Below, piece by piece: positions 33,365 through 43,227 of a DNA stretch of 64,000 nucleotides. The notes beneath the pieces are model-generated. The model was not told the origin of the DNA. It saw nothing but the letters and a program-made list of their open reading frames with translations, and searched no databases. The stretch is taken from positions 1 to 64,000 of the forward strand of contig JAKSYS010000267.1 of NCBI GenBank assembly GCA_022925895.1. The letters run 5' to 3'. Numbering within the stretch: position 1 is the stretch's first letter; each line of letters opens with the position of its first letter. The stretch is from Fragilaria crotonensis. Its lineage: Eukaryota > Bacillariophyta > Fragilariophyceae > Fragilariales > Fragilariaceae. A program made the position numbers and the translations under genes.

Positions 33365-34058
33365 CCGCACGCGACGGCAAGTACGCTACCGTCCGTGGAG
33401 ATGGAGGGTGTAGCAACTCTTAGTAGGATGTCACAACCCCCCATCGCAACTAGCTACTACGACTACCACTAGCCCACTAGCTAGATCCCGAGGACCGTAG
33501 AGTCGAGCAGCCGCTGAGGCGGGAGAGCGACGAATCCCGCCAATAGCGGCAGCGGAGACGTGAGGTCCGATACACCACTGCCGCATACGTCAGCACATTA
33601 CACATCGGCCCTCCGGAGTACGTTCGAGAAGAAGAATTTTGCCGATACCACAGCGTACGTGGTAATTCCGGTAGGCAGCGAAGATCCCGGCATTTGAAGA
33701 GAGGAACGCTACCGGCTCGATGCACATTGTTGCTCAAACCAGGTTGAACGAACCAGTTTAGGCAACACGAGACTACCTGTATCAGCACGAAGAGTCGTCG
33801 AGCCTGCTAGTAGCCAGGTCCCGCGACTTAGTGTAGGCAGACAGCACTCACGCGAGTCTACGTTTAAAAGCCCGCCCGCCCACCGCACGCGACGGCAAGT
33901 ACGCTACCGTCCGTGGAGATGGAGGGTGTAGCAACTCTTAGTAGGATGTCACAACCCCCCATCGCAACTAGCTACTACGACTACCACTAGCCCACTAGCT
34001 AGATCCCGAGGACCGTAGAGTCGAGCAGCCGCTGAGGCGGGAGAGCGACGAATCCCGC
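33365..34058 (+). repeat. Split direct repeats B1-A2-B2
   Basis: B1 (33365-33540) and B2 (33883-34058) are 176-bp copies beginning CCGCACGCGACGGCAAG and ending GCGACGAATCCCGC. A2 (33541-33870) copies the 330-bp left terminus. Twelve bases lie between A2 and B2. Confidence 0.95.
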
Positions 34059-34359
34059 ATCACTTGTGCATATGCATATGTCATAACAGGTACAGTACTT
34101 GTAGTGCATACTCGATGCTCGGAGTACTCCATGTACTGTACCCTCTTGCACCGGCAGTCGTGCACCCAAAAAGTGAAGCTGGATACTTGTAACAAAACTG
34201 CACGGCATCCGTAATTATGCTTGAAGTTCCCCCTCTTTTTAACACCAGTTCAATGCCGTCCTATTCTGATATTCGCTCGATCTCAGAAGCTATCGGTTGT
34301 AGTATTTTGAGGGGCAATGTTTTGATAGTGATGATCTGAATGCACACATCTTCTTATCA

Positions 34360-34737
34360 TTGTCTGGTTTCATACAAATGAATGTTCAACCAGCCAAGGC
34401 TCAGCCAGAGACCCAAACTTGACCAAGTCCTCCTGCTTGAAATTGACCACACTGTATTTGTCTTTTGTTTGCCTCTGGATTGTACATCCCTTGCTCATTG
34501 CATACGTCCAATTTGAGTAGTACTTTTCTTTCAATATTCTCTGGTTTCTACCAATTAAAATTCACTGAAGGCTTCGAGACTCGTTCACCTTCTCACCATC
34601 CCTCCAAACTTTGACCTAGTCCTGGTGCTTGAAATTGACCTCACTTTATTGCTTGGTCTGTTGCTTGGTCTCTGGACCATGCATCCCTTGCCCAATGCCT
34701 ACTAAGCCCTATTTTGGGTACTACTTTTCTTCTTCCT
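34360..34737. repeat. Old diverged tandem duplication (~185 bp unit)
   Basis: About 34360-34537 and 34538-34737 share phrases such as TGCTTGAAATTGACC, CATGCATCCCTTGC/TACATCCCTTGC and GTACTTTTCTTTC/CTACTTTTCTTC in the same order, with many differences. No coding content. The 34059-34359 stretch to its left is GTAC-rich at first, otherwise unremarkable. Confidence 0.55.
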
Positions 34738-34779
34738 CCTGCCAACCTGGCTGACTTAACATGATCCTTCTTTGCTCAA

Positions 34780-35620
34780 GAGATGGATGCAGTCAATGTC
34801 CGCACCAGCACAGGAGAGCAGGGCCATCACACCGCCAGCGTGTGTCAAGTGGGACGAGATGTTGGTTTGGTAAAGACCTGGTCAGCAGGATGGCTGTGTA
34901 AGGCATGACGGATGCGAAGAGTAACGTCCGGAGGTGCAATACCGCATTGATGGGGGTGTCACGTTCCTCGGCACCATCGCGGCGGAGCGCGAGAACACGA
35001 CGGGTGGTGACGAGGCACCAGTAAACAGGACAGCCAGCGGTGGAGGTGGCCCGAATGGCCGTTACCGACTGTTTTGTTGCAGACACCATTTTTCTGGTGG
35101 TTAAACATCAAGGGCATAGCTCGTACCTGCTCCATCAGCACGACATCATGCTGGGGGAATGAAGCTTTGCTTTCCCCAGTATGGTGGTGTGAATGTCTGC
35201 AAGGCCAAACTCTGGTGGTCCCCATGTGCCAGCAGGTTTCTCTCACTTGAGTTGGCCAACACGATTGCGTGATTTGCCCACGTGAGTGGGACTCTTGGAA
35301 GGGTTGGTGGCAGCTAGTGGTCAGGTCATTGGCTCCGTGTCCGATGAACAAGAACCCAACAATGATCTGTCTTATGCCCCTGGTGACCACTGGTGGTTAC
35401 TACAGCTCGGATTACAACATGCACACCTTCTGCATTTCTTGCGTTAACACTGTCTGCTGCTTGCTCTTCAGGCAGTTGGCGAATTGTGCCCAACCGCCGG
35501 TGCGACAGCTTCTACTTCCTCGACAACGTTGCAGTACCCCCGGCTTACTAGGCTGCGGTACGTTTCCTTGTACGTTTCTGCGAGGGTGGTCTCGGCTGCT
35601 TTCATGACTGGTTTGCCCTT
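34780..35620 (-). mobile_element. Fossil of a DIRS-order retroelement
   Basis: The minus strand encodes decayed stretches similar to the intact element at 27.5-34 kb: a Gag-like piece (VGFLFIGHGANDLT against GFQFIGHGPDDLT, with a TYRETYR-like stretch upstream) and recombinase-like pieces (HQKNGVCNKTVGNG against RQKNGVRNETVGHG). It is broken in several places and much shorter than a whole element, with the RT part not found. It is older than the intact copy and in the opposite orientation. Confidence 0.65.
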
Positions 35621-35776
35621 GTTCTCTTCATGTGTGGCGGTGGGGAGGGCATGGAAAGCACCCTCGAGTGTTTCCGGTCTGCATTGGATTGGATTGGCCG
35701 CAGGGCCAGAAGGTCACCTATGACCGACCTTGGCCATCGTCATGTAGCTACTAGCTGTAGCTATACCTGCAGCCAG

Positions 35777-36084
35777 TGGGAGGTGCAGAGGTGTGAGGCC
35801 TACTTGTTGATGTTTACCCGATGTCTGTGGATGAGGAGGGCCATGAGGTGTCATGGGAATAATTGCGTGTGCCGTGGGCATACCACCACTTCCACACGGA
35901 GTTGTACGCGCACGGACTCTCGCTAGCAAGTGGGAGGTGCAGAGGTGTGAGGCCTACTTGTTGATGTTTACCCGATGTCTGTGGATGAGGAGGGCCATGA
36001 GGTGTCATGGGAATAATTGCGTGTGCCGTGGGCATACCACCACTTCCACACGGAGTTGTACGCGCACGGACTCTCGCTAGCAAG
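35777..36084. repeat. 154-bp perfect-looking tandem duplication
   Basis: 35777-35930 and 35931-36084 read as the same sequence, from TGGGAGGTGCAGAGG to CTCTCGCTAGCAAG. This is a recent duplication in non-coding DNA next to the DIRS-type fossil. Confidence 0.9.
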
Positions 36085-36925
36085 GCGAGGGAGCCCATGT
36101 CTATTATTTCCCCTTTTCGAGCCAGTCAACCTTTCTTAATAAGGCCGTTCCTTACAGTGCGACAAAACAGAAACAAAACTCGTCGGATAATCTTTTCTGT
36201 TGTTGTTTTGTCGGATCAGCGATTTTTGTCCCCAACAGTTGTCAACAAAAACAAAGCGTTTCGTCACATACAGCAATGTGGAAATGATTTACTTCGCGCA
36301 AGCATGTCTTGGAGGCCAGTTTTTTTTTGTCCAAAAGAACACGGGCAATGACCGTTCGATTGTTGACTGCCTTCTGACGTTGCAAATTGGAATGGTTGGT
36401 GGTGGTTGGGTTTTACACGGAATCAGGCATCCGAAACGTTTCTGTTATTGTTTTGTTGTCGTGAAATCCCGACAGATCGGAAAACCTTTTCTGTCGGAAA
36501 TGGGTTATTTTTTGGGGCTCCACAGAACTAAATAAATAAATGTCGGAGTTTTGTAGACCATAAGGGACGACTATTCAACAAAACAGAAACAAAAGTGGAG
36601 TTTTGTTATCAGTTATCAGCCAAGCATGTACTGTATCATATGACATACTCTTAGTACATCCACCATCTCATCGCCGCAAGGTTTTCGCCCTATAGACAGT
36701 GATGTAGACACTACGCTAACAAAAGTTTGACCAGCTCATCAGGTGACAGGTGACACTGTGACACAGTCCGGCGCTCGTATTTCTCCCAGGAATTTGGAGT
36801 ACCGAGGCTACACACCGTGTACTCAGCGCCATGGATTGAAGATTGAAGTTACTCTTGTACTGTAGTATTGTTATCGCGTTCTCCAATCCAATAGGGGATT
36901 TAAGCAAACCAAAATTTTTCTGCAC

Positions 36926-37036
36926 GCGCACGGTTTCAGCATGGTTTCAGAAAGTCGGCGAAATCCCGATGTCGCACCTTCTGTCTCCGGTACTCAGCTT
37001 CGAAATCCATGCTGAACCCATGCTGAAACCGTGCGC
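36926..37036. repeat. 19-bp perfect inverted repeat
   Basis: GCGCACGGTTTCAGCATGG (36926-36944) and CCATGCTGAAACCGTGCGC (37018-37036) are exact reverse complements 73 bp apart. The left arm with its outer flank (GCTTAAATC, inverted) is similar to 40297-40350, which suggests a dispersed repeat family. Confidence 0.75.
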
Positions 37037-37561
37037 AGAGGGCAAAAACATGGCCGACTCAACATGAAAACGCCCTTTTCAGGCAGAGAACATGACCTCG
37101 AATTATTTGCGCACGCACGGATTTCCAGGAATTTTGTTCGTCAGTTTCTACACGAACGGTACAGAAGGCCACCTCTGACGTCAGGGTATAAGAAAAGGAA
37201 GTATTACTATTCATTAGTACCACAACGACGTACCAGTAGCAGTGCTACGAGCTAGTAACTGGTACGACAATCGCCCCAGATACGCAACGTTGTGGACGGC
37301 AGTGCAGTGCTTGTACCTGGTACTGTACCAAAACGAAGGAAGCCACTACCAGTACTTCGTGTACTGGTACACTGAAAACTGAAAACTGTGGTTGTGTCGA
37401 ATCGCACGGCAAGATCTTGCACCAAGCCAAAATCTATACGTACCAGTACCTGAAGCGATAGCGCAAGATAACACAGTGATCAAATTCCTCGAGTTATAAA
37501 TCCCAAGCGCAGGGAAGAGAAGAACGGGAATTCTAGGTGATACCAACTGCCCACCACGGTC

Positions 37562-37704
37562 ATTCTAGGTGATTTGTCACCTAGAATACCGGGGATGATC
37601 GATCAGAAAAAAAATCCGTGCGTAGAATATTGGGTACAGGTGTACCAGGCTTTTTTTCTTCCCTGGAAGAAAAGGGTATTCTAGGTGACATATCACCTAG
37701 AATT
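37562..37704. mobile_element. Small element with a hairpin at each end
   Basis: Each end is itself a palindrome built from TTCTAGGTGA and TCACCTAGAA: one at about 37562-37587 (4-base loop TTTG) and one at about 37676-37704 (loop CATA). A related single motif, TTCTAGG...TCACCTAGAAA, sits near 39990-40014. A MITE-like or foldback element of about 143 bp; no transposase or target duplication seen. Confidence 0.55.
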
Positions 37705-38101
37705 GACACAACATTTTTTCATACACCATTCAAAAGTCAGTCGATCTTCGATTTTTTTCTACGTCTGCGTATTCACCGCCTGAATCACGAATAAACAACA
37801 CCACCACAATGGATCAGTAAGGTTTGGGTTCTACTTTCTACTCCAACAGTACCGATACGGAGCCCTGGACTACAGTACAGTACTGCGGTAGTAAACTACC
37901 GGTAGTATTGTACTCCGAGTGGCACTATGCAGTGCAGTATCTTTGTCGGCTATTGTAGTACTGCTAGAGTACTAGTACTGCCGGTAGAGTACGAATGCTG
38001 CACTAAACACTCGTACTCGGAGTTTCAGTACCACAGTAGCGTGTCCACTACTACCCTGCTGGTTTGATATTGCTAACAGTGACTAGATGCAGGGATGGAC
38101 T

Positions 38102-38329
38102 GGGAGGCCGTGTATGTCCCCTAATCGAGCCGATCGAGCGTTTCTAAAAAAATCGACTTTATAAATTATATTGCAAGTTAAGTTACACATCAACTTTACC
38201 TACGAATCTCAGACTGCTCCTCTGAGGATAGAAATACCGGACACTGTACCAGTACTAAGTAGAACTCAGTACTCCCGTACGCTACTGCAGGTCATGGCCG
38301 GCTCGATTAGGGGACATACACGGGCTCCC
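38102..38329 (-). mobile_element. 228-bp MITE, copy 2
   Basis: Inverted relative to the copy at 16295-16522 and exactly the same length. Its termini are GGGAGGCCGTGTATGTCCCC and, inverted from the right, GGGAGCCCGTGTATGTCCCC. Roughly 90 percent of the interior agrees with copy 1 by eye. Non-coding. Confidence 0.85.
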
Positions 38330-41060
38330 GGAAACAAGATCAACACTGAAAGCCATGACAGGGTCTCTAAGGTACCATAGCTATCATTGACAGAAGGCTT
38401 TGGGACGTGCAGGATAATTTAATTACCCTTACAACCTACTGTTAGAAGAGAAATGATCTATGGAACACCTTTTTGGATTTTGTCGATTCGACTTCTTGAG
38501 ACCATATGAGAAGCACATTTTGAAGAGCTTTTCAAGTGGTTATTGCTGAAGAATTCTGGGTGATGTAAATTTTTTAAAATGCATATTAAAGATAAGCAAC
38601 AATACAAAGAACCAGGAAACAGTGGAGGTAAGTATGGCTGTACTGCTCCTGTCCTTTACTAACTTGGTTCTGCCAATGTTAAGAAAAGTAAATAAAGGTA
38701 AATTAAAGGTAATCCTGTATCTTGTTTATAGTACACATTCAACAGAACCAAACATTGATGCGCCAGATTTTGTGATTCATTGTTCCTATCAATCTGACTT
38801 GGTCTCACCATGGTAAGTCGCATGATGTTGGAGGCAGACACCAGCCACATGTTCATTGCTTTATACTACTTCCTCACTTACTAGTAGACATGCTCCTCAT
38901 TTACTTACCTAGTTCATATGGCCTCAATGAATCAACATCTTGGCGTGGTAGTTCAAAGATACAACACAGCTCTCAAGCAGGTGAAAAAATCATCATGCCA
39001 TCCAATGTCTTCACTTCCATGACAAGTAAAGGGCTCATACCTGGTTTTGTAGAAAATACTGGATGCATGAGCCCCTGGAACTAACAGTTCTCAAGCTAAA
39101 TGCAATTTGTGTCCGACAATAATTGGTCAGTTCAATTGGGGGGGGGTGCTTGTTGCCAATCAGCAACAATTTATAATCTCCATGCAAACTCTCACATTCC
39201 TTTCATTTAGTAAAGTAAAGGGAACTGATATACCATTACTATGTGATGATCAGATTCATCATCATAACTAACTGCAACTCCTGGCGGCTAAAGTTTGCTC
39301 AATTCACTCAGGCAGGGCAGCTATTGCTGCTGAGCTCAACTAGTACCTTCCTCATCTTTTCTATTATTGAAAGGCACTTGATTGTCTGAAAACCATGGGA
39401 AGGAACATGCATTGTTGCAATTAAGCCCAAAAGACCAACACAATGCTGGTGAATCTGTTACCATTTACAATGCTATGTATGGGCATCTTTTCCCTTTTCG
39501 ATTAGTTTTTCCCCTTTTTAGTTTCTGACTAGTCAATCTAACTGGCATTTCAACATACTAGGGCTTTTTCAGGCATTGAATCACCTGGTTTTTCTAGGGC
39601 ATTGGGGTTTTATTATAATCCTAGAACAGCTGATTCGGTGAAAAATTGTTTTGCAGTGTCTTGCTAAGAGCTAGAATTGTGCTGGAGTACCAGTAATGTA
39701 GTACCTTGTACCATGAGCTACAGCATTACCGTATTACTGGAGTTCTGTACTCCAAGTACTCAACACGCAGTATTGTACTACGTTGTACAAGGTACTGTAC
39801 TTGGGCATCGCGTCGGTTACATGTCGTTCTCTGCCCATAAAGCACTGGAGTAGGAGAATTCCGTTGTACTTGTACTCCAGTACGAGTTGCGAGTTGCGAG
39901 TACAACTCCTTGTACTCTTGTACGCGACGAGGGTGAAGATTGCCCATCCGTGACAGAATGTGCGTATGTAGGGTTTGTACCAGCATTTTCTAGGTTGCGA
40001 ATCACCTAGAAAACCGGTTGTGAAACAGAGAAGAATCTCAACCTACAAGTACTCCTCTCTTAGAGCTAGTACTTGTTGTATAGTAGTACTCCAGTACTCT
40101 GTGCTCTGTGCAGCTTGGAACCGATATGGATGCAGTGGAGTACTGGAGATGGTGATCCTACGACAGTACGTATGGTAGTAGATGGGTGCGCGGGAGGATT
40201 TGTTTTTGCTTAAACGACTTTTGCGTCCATCCTGGGTTTTCGTCACGCATGCTTTTCAGTGCCGGAGCGCACAATGCGGTAATCGATGAGTACCGGTCCA
40301 TGCTGAAAGTATGCGCGTGCAAAAGTTTTTCGAAAGTTGCTTAAATCCGCTAATGCAAACCAAGCAAATCCAGAAGTACATAGGACAGCATCATTCGTTC
40401 AGTCCTTCGAACGATGTTGTGGAGACGAATGGTTTGTGCGCCACTTGTCGACTTCGTGTAATTAAACCACACGTCGAGTGTGTCCACAGGTGGTAACCGT
40501 TCGCTCCACAACGCCCCATGAACTTAGGCTATCGTTCTTCTCGCTCTTATTACATATCCGATCACTCCATCGTCCTTGGTAACTCTGATTGTTCCAGCCG
40601 CGCAAGTGCTTTATTTGCACCATGATAAGCGGATCGTGTTTTCTGGAGTGATCATTCCGGACGTTTTCGTTCGTGAAGGCCTCCTTTTATTGCTCAGAAT
40701 ATCCTTGGACCTTCAATTGGGATGCCGAATATCCACAACAAGTTATGACGCAGGGTCCTTCACCAAGTCACCTCCACTTTGCTTCGCAACAAACTGACTG
40801 CCCAAATTAAGAGTAAGATACCAGTTGTAGATTGCTTTTTCACACGATTTCCTGAGTGCTGTGCATCTACGAACGATTTGGCCCGAACTCAACATCTCGA
40901 CACCTATAATAACTACGTTGACTTACGCGCAGGGTTGTTTGGTAGTATTCGTAACCACGCCAAGTTCATACACACGACCTCAAAAAGGCTTACAATGTTG
41001 TCGAGAATCGTTCCTTAGTTCCGTACTACGTAGTGCACCGCATGAGGATTGAGATTAGGA
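38330..41060. other. Gene-free stretch
   Basis: 38330-39660 is AT-rich with no convincing frame. 39670-40160 is dominated by GTAC/AGTACT/GTACTCCAGTAC words. 40160-41060 holds a dispersed repeat (40297-40350) and the 3' flank of member B, whose last ~70 bases (CGAGAATCGTTCCTTAG, GGATTGAGATTAGGAT) match the 3' flank of member C. Confidence 0.5.
40297..40350 (+). repeat. Dispersed repeat fragment
   Basis: TCCATGCTGAAAGTATGCGCGTGCA followed by GTTGCTTAAATCC resembles, in inverse orientation, the sequence at about 36890-36945 (GGTTTGCTTAAATCC there). Two related fragments 3.4 kb apart; nature unknown. Confidence 0.45.
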
Positions 41061-42225
41061 TCAGGCCTCCTTGAGCTGTTTCACCCAGTCTACCCAATGT
41101 TCGTACCATTGGTTGCAATGAGAGAATCGTACGTCAGGGATAGGTGTAAAACAGCCCTTCGTCTCATTACTCCCATGTTCTCCCAACGACCAGCCTTTCA
41201 ACTTCTGACCTGGAACAGCATGAAAGGGGCTCGATTCCTGATGAAACACACAATGCGATCCGCACTGGGTCAGCGTGGCGAGGCTGTCGACAAGATAAGA
41301 AACACCCAATTTTAAGGATTCTTCGCCCTGGAACATCAGCGACGCAAACAGCTGGATCGGAGACGGAATTCCTCCAGTACGAGTCTTTAATCCAAATTGT
41401 ATTATTGTTGCATCGACTGTCAAACACTGCTGGAATGCTCGCCAGGGCTTCAGCACGTCGTTTGGCCTCAGCTTCAGCTTCAGCGCGGCGTTTGGCCTCG
41501 GCTTCGGCTTCAGCGAGGCGTTTGGCCTCTGCTTCCGCTTCAGCGAGGCGTTTGGCGTCGGCATCAGCACGGCGTTTGGCTTCCTCTACCTGTTCTGCAG
41601 ACAACCCAGGTAGTAATGGTGCTTTTTTGTTAAAGTCCACAATCCAAGCCTTCCAATCGTCGAACCACTTGGAGCAAAAATGAGGGCGAACGTCGAGGAA
41701 GGGTTCCCAACATCCGTTGGATCCTTTCCCGGAGCGGTCGATCAACGCCCAACCAGTGACTACAGCATTTGTGCTCGCCGCTGCATCCGCATGAAAGGCA
41801 CAGTATGCCCCACACGGAGTTCTGAAGTCGATGGTCTCCTGTAGTTGTTGGGCGTCCAAACCTTTTTGTTGCAAATCGACAACAGGGTCACCACGTTTGG
41901 GAGGGCAGAGTCGAGGGCTCTTCACTGACGTCTTCCAGAGGATGTCGCTTGTCCAGAGGGAACTATTCTTGCAGGCCAGTTCAATCGGAGTCACGATGGA
42001 TGATTCGGCTTGAGAGTGCGTGAACAATTCATAGGCAACGATGAGGAGACCTAGTGCCAAAAGTTGGAGATAAACAGAGTTCCAGTCGAACGAGAAGGCG
42101 AGTTTCCTACCGCGCTGCATGTTCTTTTTCTTCATGGAGTATGATGGAAGCGACATGGCCTTTGCAGGACGATTTGTTTTGAGCTTGCGCTGCCAAATAG
42201 ACGATTCGTCGACGCGTTCCTTCAT
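41061..42225 (-). CDS. Six-cysteine Trp-rich membrane protein, member B (two modules)
   Basis: Start ATG 42225 (MKERVDESSIWQRKL). Membrane segment at about 49-66 (NSVYLQLLALGLLIVAY). Module 1 has cysteines at 85, 107, 138, 142, 172 and 184 (CGAYCAFH, TGWALIDRSGKG, NGCWEPFLD, FCSKWFDDWKAW). A charged helix of about 50 residues follows, built from AEAEAEAKRLAEAEAEAKRR repeats. Module 2 begins RCNNNTIW. Near 41325-41328 one extra base shifts the frame; the other frame then continues the module (ESLKLGVSYLVDSL, CGSHCVFH, KGWSLGEHG, HCNQWYEHWVDW) to a stop at 41061. I treat this as one gene of about 390 aa with a one-base indel, possibly an assembly error. Sequons NSS and NET lie in the modules. 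Function unknown. Confidence 0.8.
41455..41590 (-). repeat. 30-bp coding minisatellite in member B
   Basis: Four to five tandem 30-bp units (plus-strand core GGCGTTTGGCCTC then GCTTC repeats) encode a ten-residue AKRLAEAEAE-type repeat, predicted to be a single charged alpha-helix between the two modules. The paralogues A and C lack it. Confidence 0.85.
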
Positions 42226-43043
42226 TTTCTTTCTTCTTGGGATCGATACTTGCTCTTGGTTGTTGCTTGTGATTTAAAGTCGTACAATGTACTCCAGTGC
42301 TCTCCACTCCCAGAATGATTGATTAACTTGTGTACTGTTGTTCAGTGTTTCTTGTCAAATGCTTTGTATTGAGCCTATCCTTCTGGATTTTTCTTTGTGC
42401 GTATCGACAGATTGAGAGTTATTTCATCCGCGTTTCCTGTGATAGACCCCCCTACACCCTACACCATACACCCCCAGCCCTACTACCGGTAGACTATCAT
42501 CATTGCATTGTCCTAAACTCTGTACAGTCACTCAATCAACATCGATTGCCTACTCGTACTACCACCGCGTAGACGTTATGAAAATAGTCGCACGGTACAT
42601 GTATAAACTATTAATACACATGAATATTTTACACTCCGAGTACATTATTAAATACTAGTGGGTACCTCACATTTGATCGGAGTGTCTACTACAGGAAACT
42701 GGACGTACAGTACCCCCAACCTGGTCGTACTGGTCGTTTATGTACTGTAGACCTGTAGTACATGTAATCCACGTAACAGTACAACAGTATCCCAGAGTGG
42801 TCATACTCCGTAACAGACGCACACACGCACGCACACAATTAATTTATAATATAGTAGGATATACATTATGGATACTCAAATTACTTCTATATATGCAATT
42901 CTATGTAAAGTACAATGCACAGAATTGACGGCCCTCAGAACTCCGAACCAATCAGGATTCAGGATGCTCTCAAAATGTTACTGTCGTACTGTACTAGCGT
43001 AGAGCTGTACTGGTAGTATCTAATCGAGCACATGCATCCTGCA
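42226..43043. other. Upstream flank of member B
   Basis: No gene is seen. GTAC-rich words are frequent from 42270 to 43020, with AT-rich stretches such as 42836-42900. CTGCA at 43039-43043 is the left target-site duplication of the copia element. Confidence 0.45.
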
Positions 43044-43151
43044 TGTCATACACAAGTAAGAGTGACTAATATAGGATTAGATCTTCCTTCTGTGTTGGCA
43101 CGGTGAGTTACGTGGCTGGGACGGGAGCAGGACAGACGACACTATCCTGAC
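43044..43151 (-). repeat. Copia LTR, left copy (3' LTR on the minus strand)
   Basis: Runs from TGTCATACACAAGTAAGAG to CACTATCCTGAC. Nearly the same sequence is at 54225-54333. At about 108 bp it is short for a copia LTR. Confidence 0.85.
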
Positions 43152-43227
43152 CTCCTCTTCGGCTAAACTAGCTAGAGTCCCCAGCCCGAGTCCTCACCTC
43201 CTCTCAAACCCAGTCCCTAGACTTACA

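Larger units (their letters stand above)
27536..34058 (+). mobile_element. Tyrosine-recombinase retroelement (DIRS order, Ngaro/PAT-like), looks whole
   Basis: A 6.5-kb element with split direct repeats in the order A1 (27536-27865), coding region, B1 (33365-33540), A2 (33541-33870), B2 (33883-34058). A is 330 bp and B 176 bp; the copies look identical or nearly so. Split direct repeats, rather than LTRs or inverted termini, mark the Ngaro/PAT-type branch of the DIRS order. The three reading frames (Gag-like, RT-RNase H, tyrosine recombinase) run the whole expected length. It looks whole and recently inserted. It is much more G+C-rich than its surroundings. No target-site duplication is expected, because this order integrates by recombinase. 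Confidence 0.9.
36085..38101. other. Gene-free stretch with several small inverted repeats
   Basis: No gene could be supported. It contains a 19-bp perfect inverted repeat (36926-37036), an element with hairpin ends (37562-37704) and dense GTAC/AGTACT words (37200-37450 and 37840-38050). ACAAAACAGAAACAAAA occurs at about 36160 and again near 36578. Confidence 0.5.

Noticed and set aside
27536-34058. LTR retroelement interpretation
   Set aside because: Direct repeats are split (A-B-A-B order) and the element has a tyrosine recombinase and no integrase.
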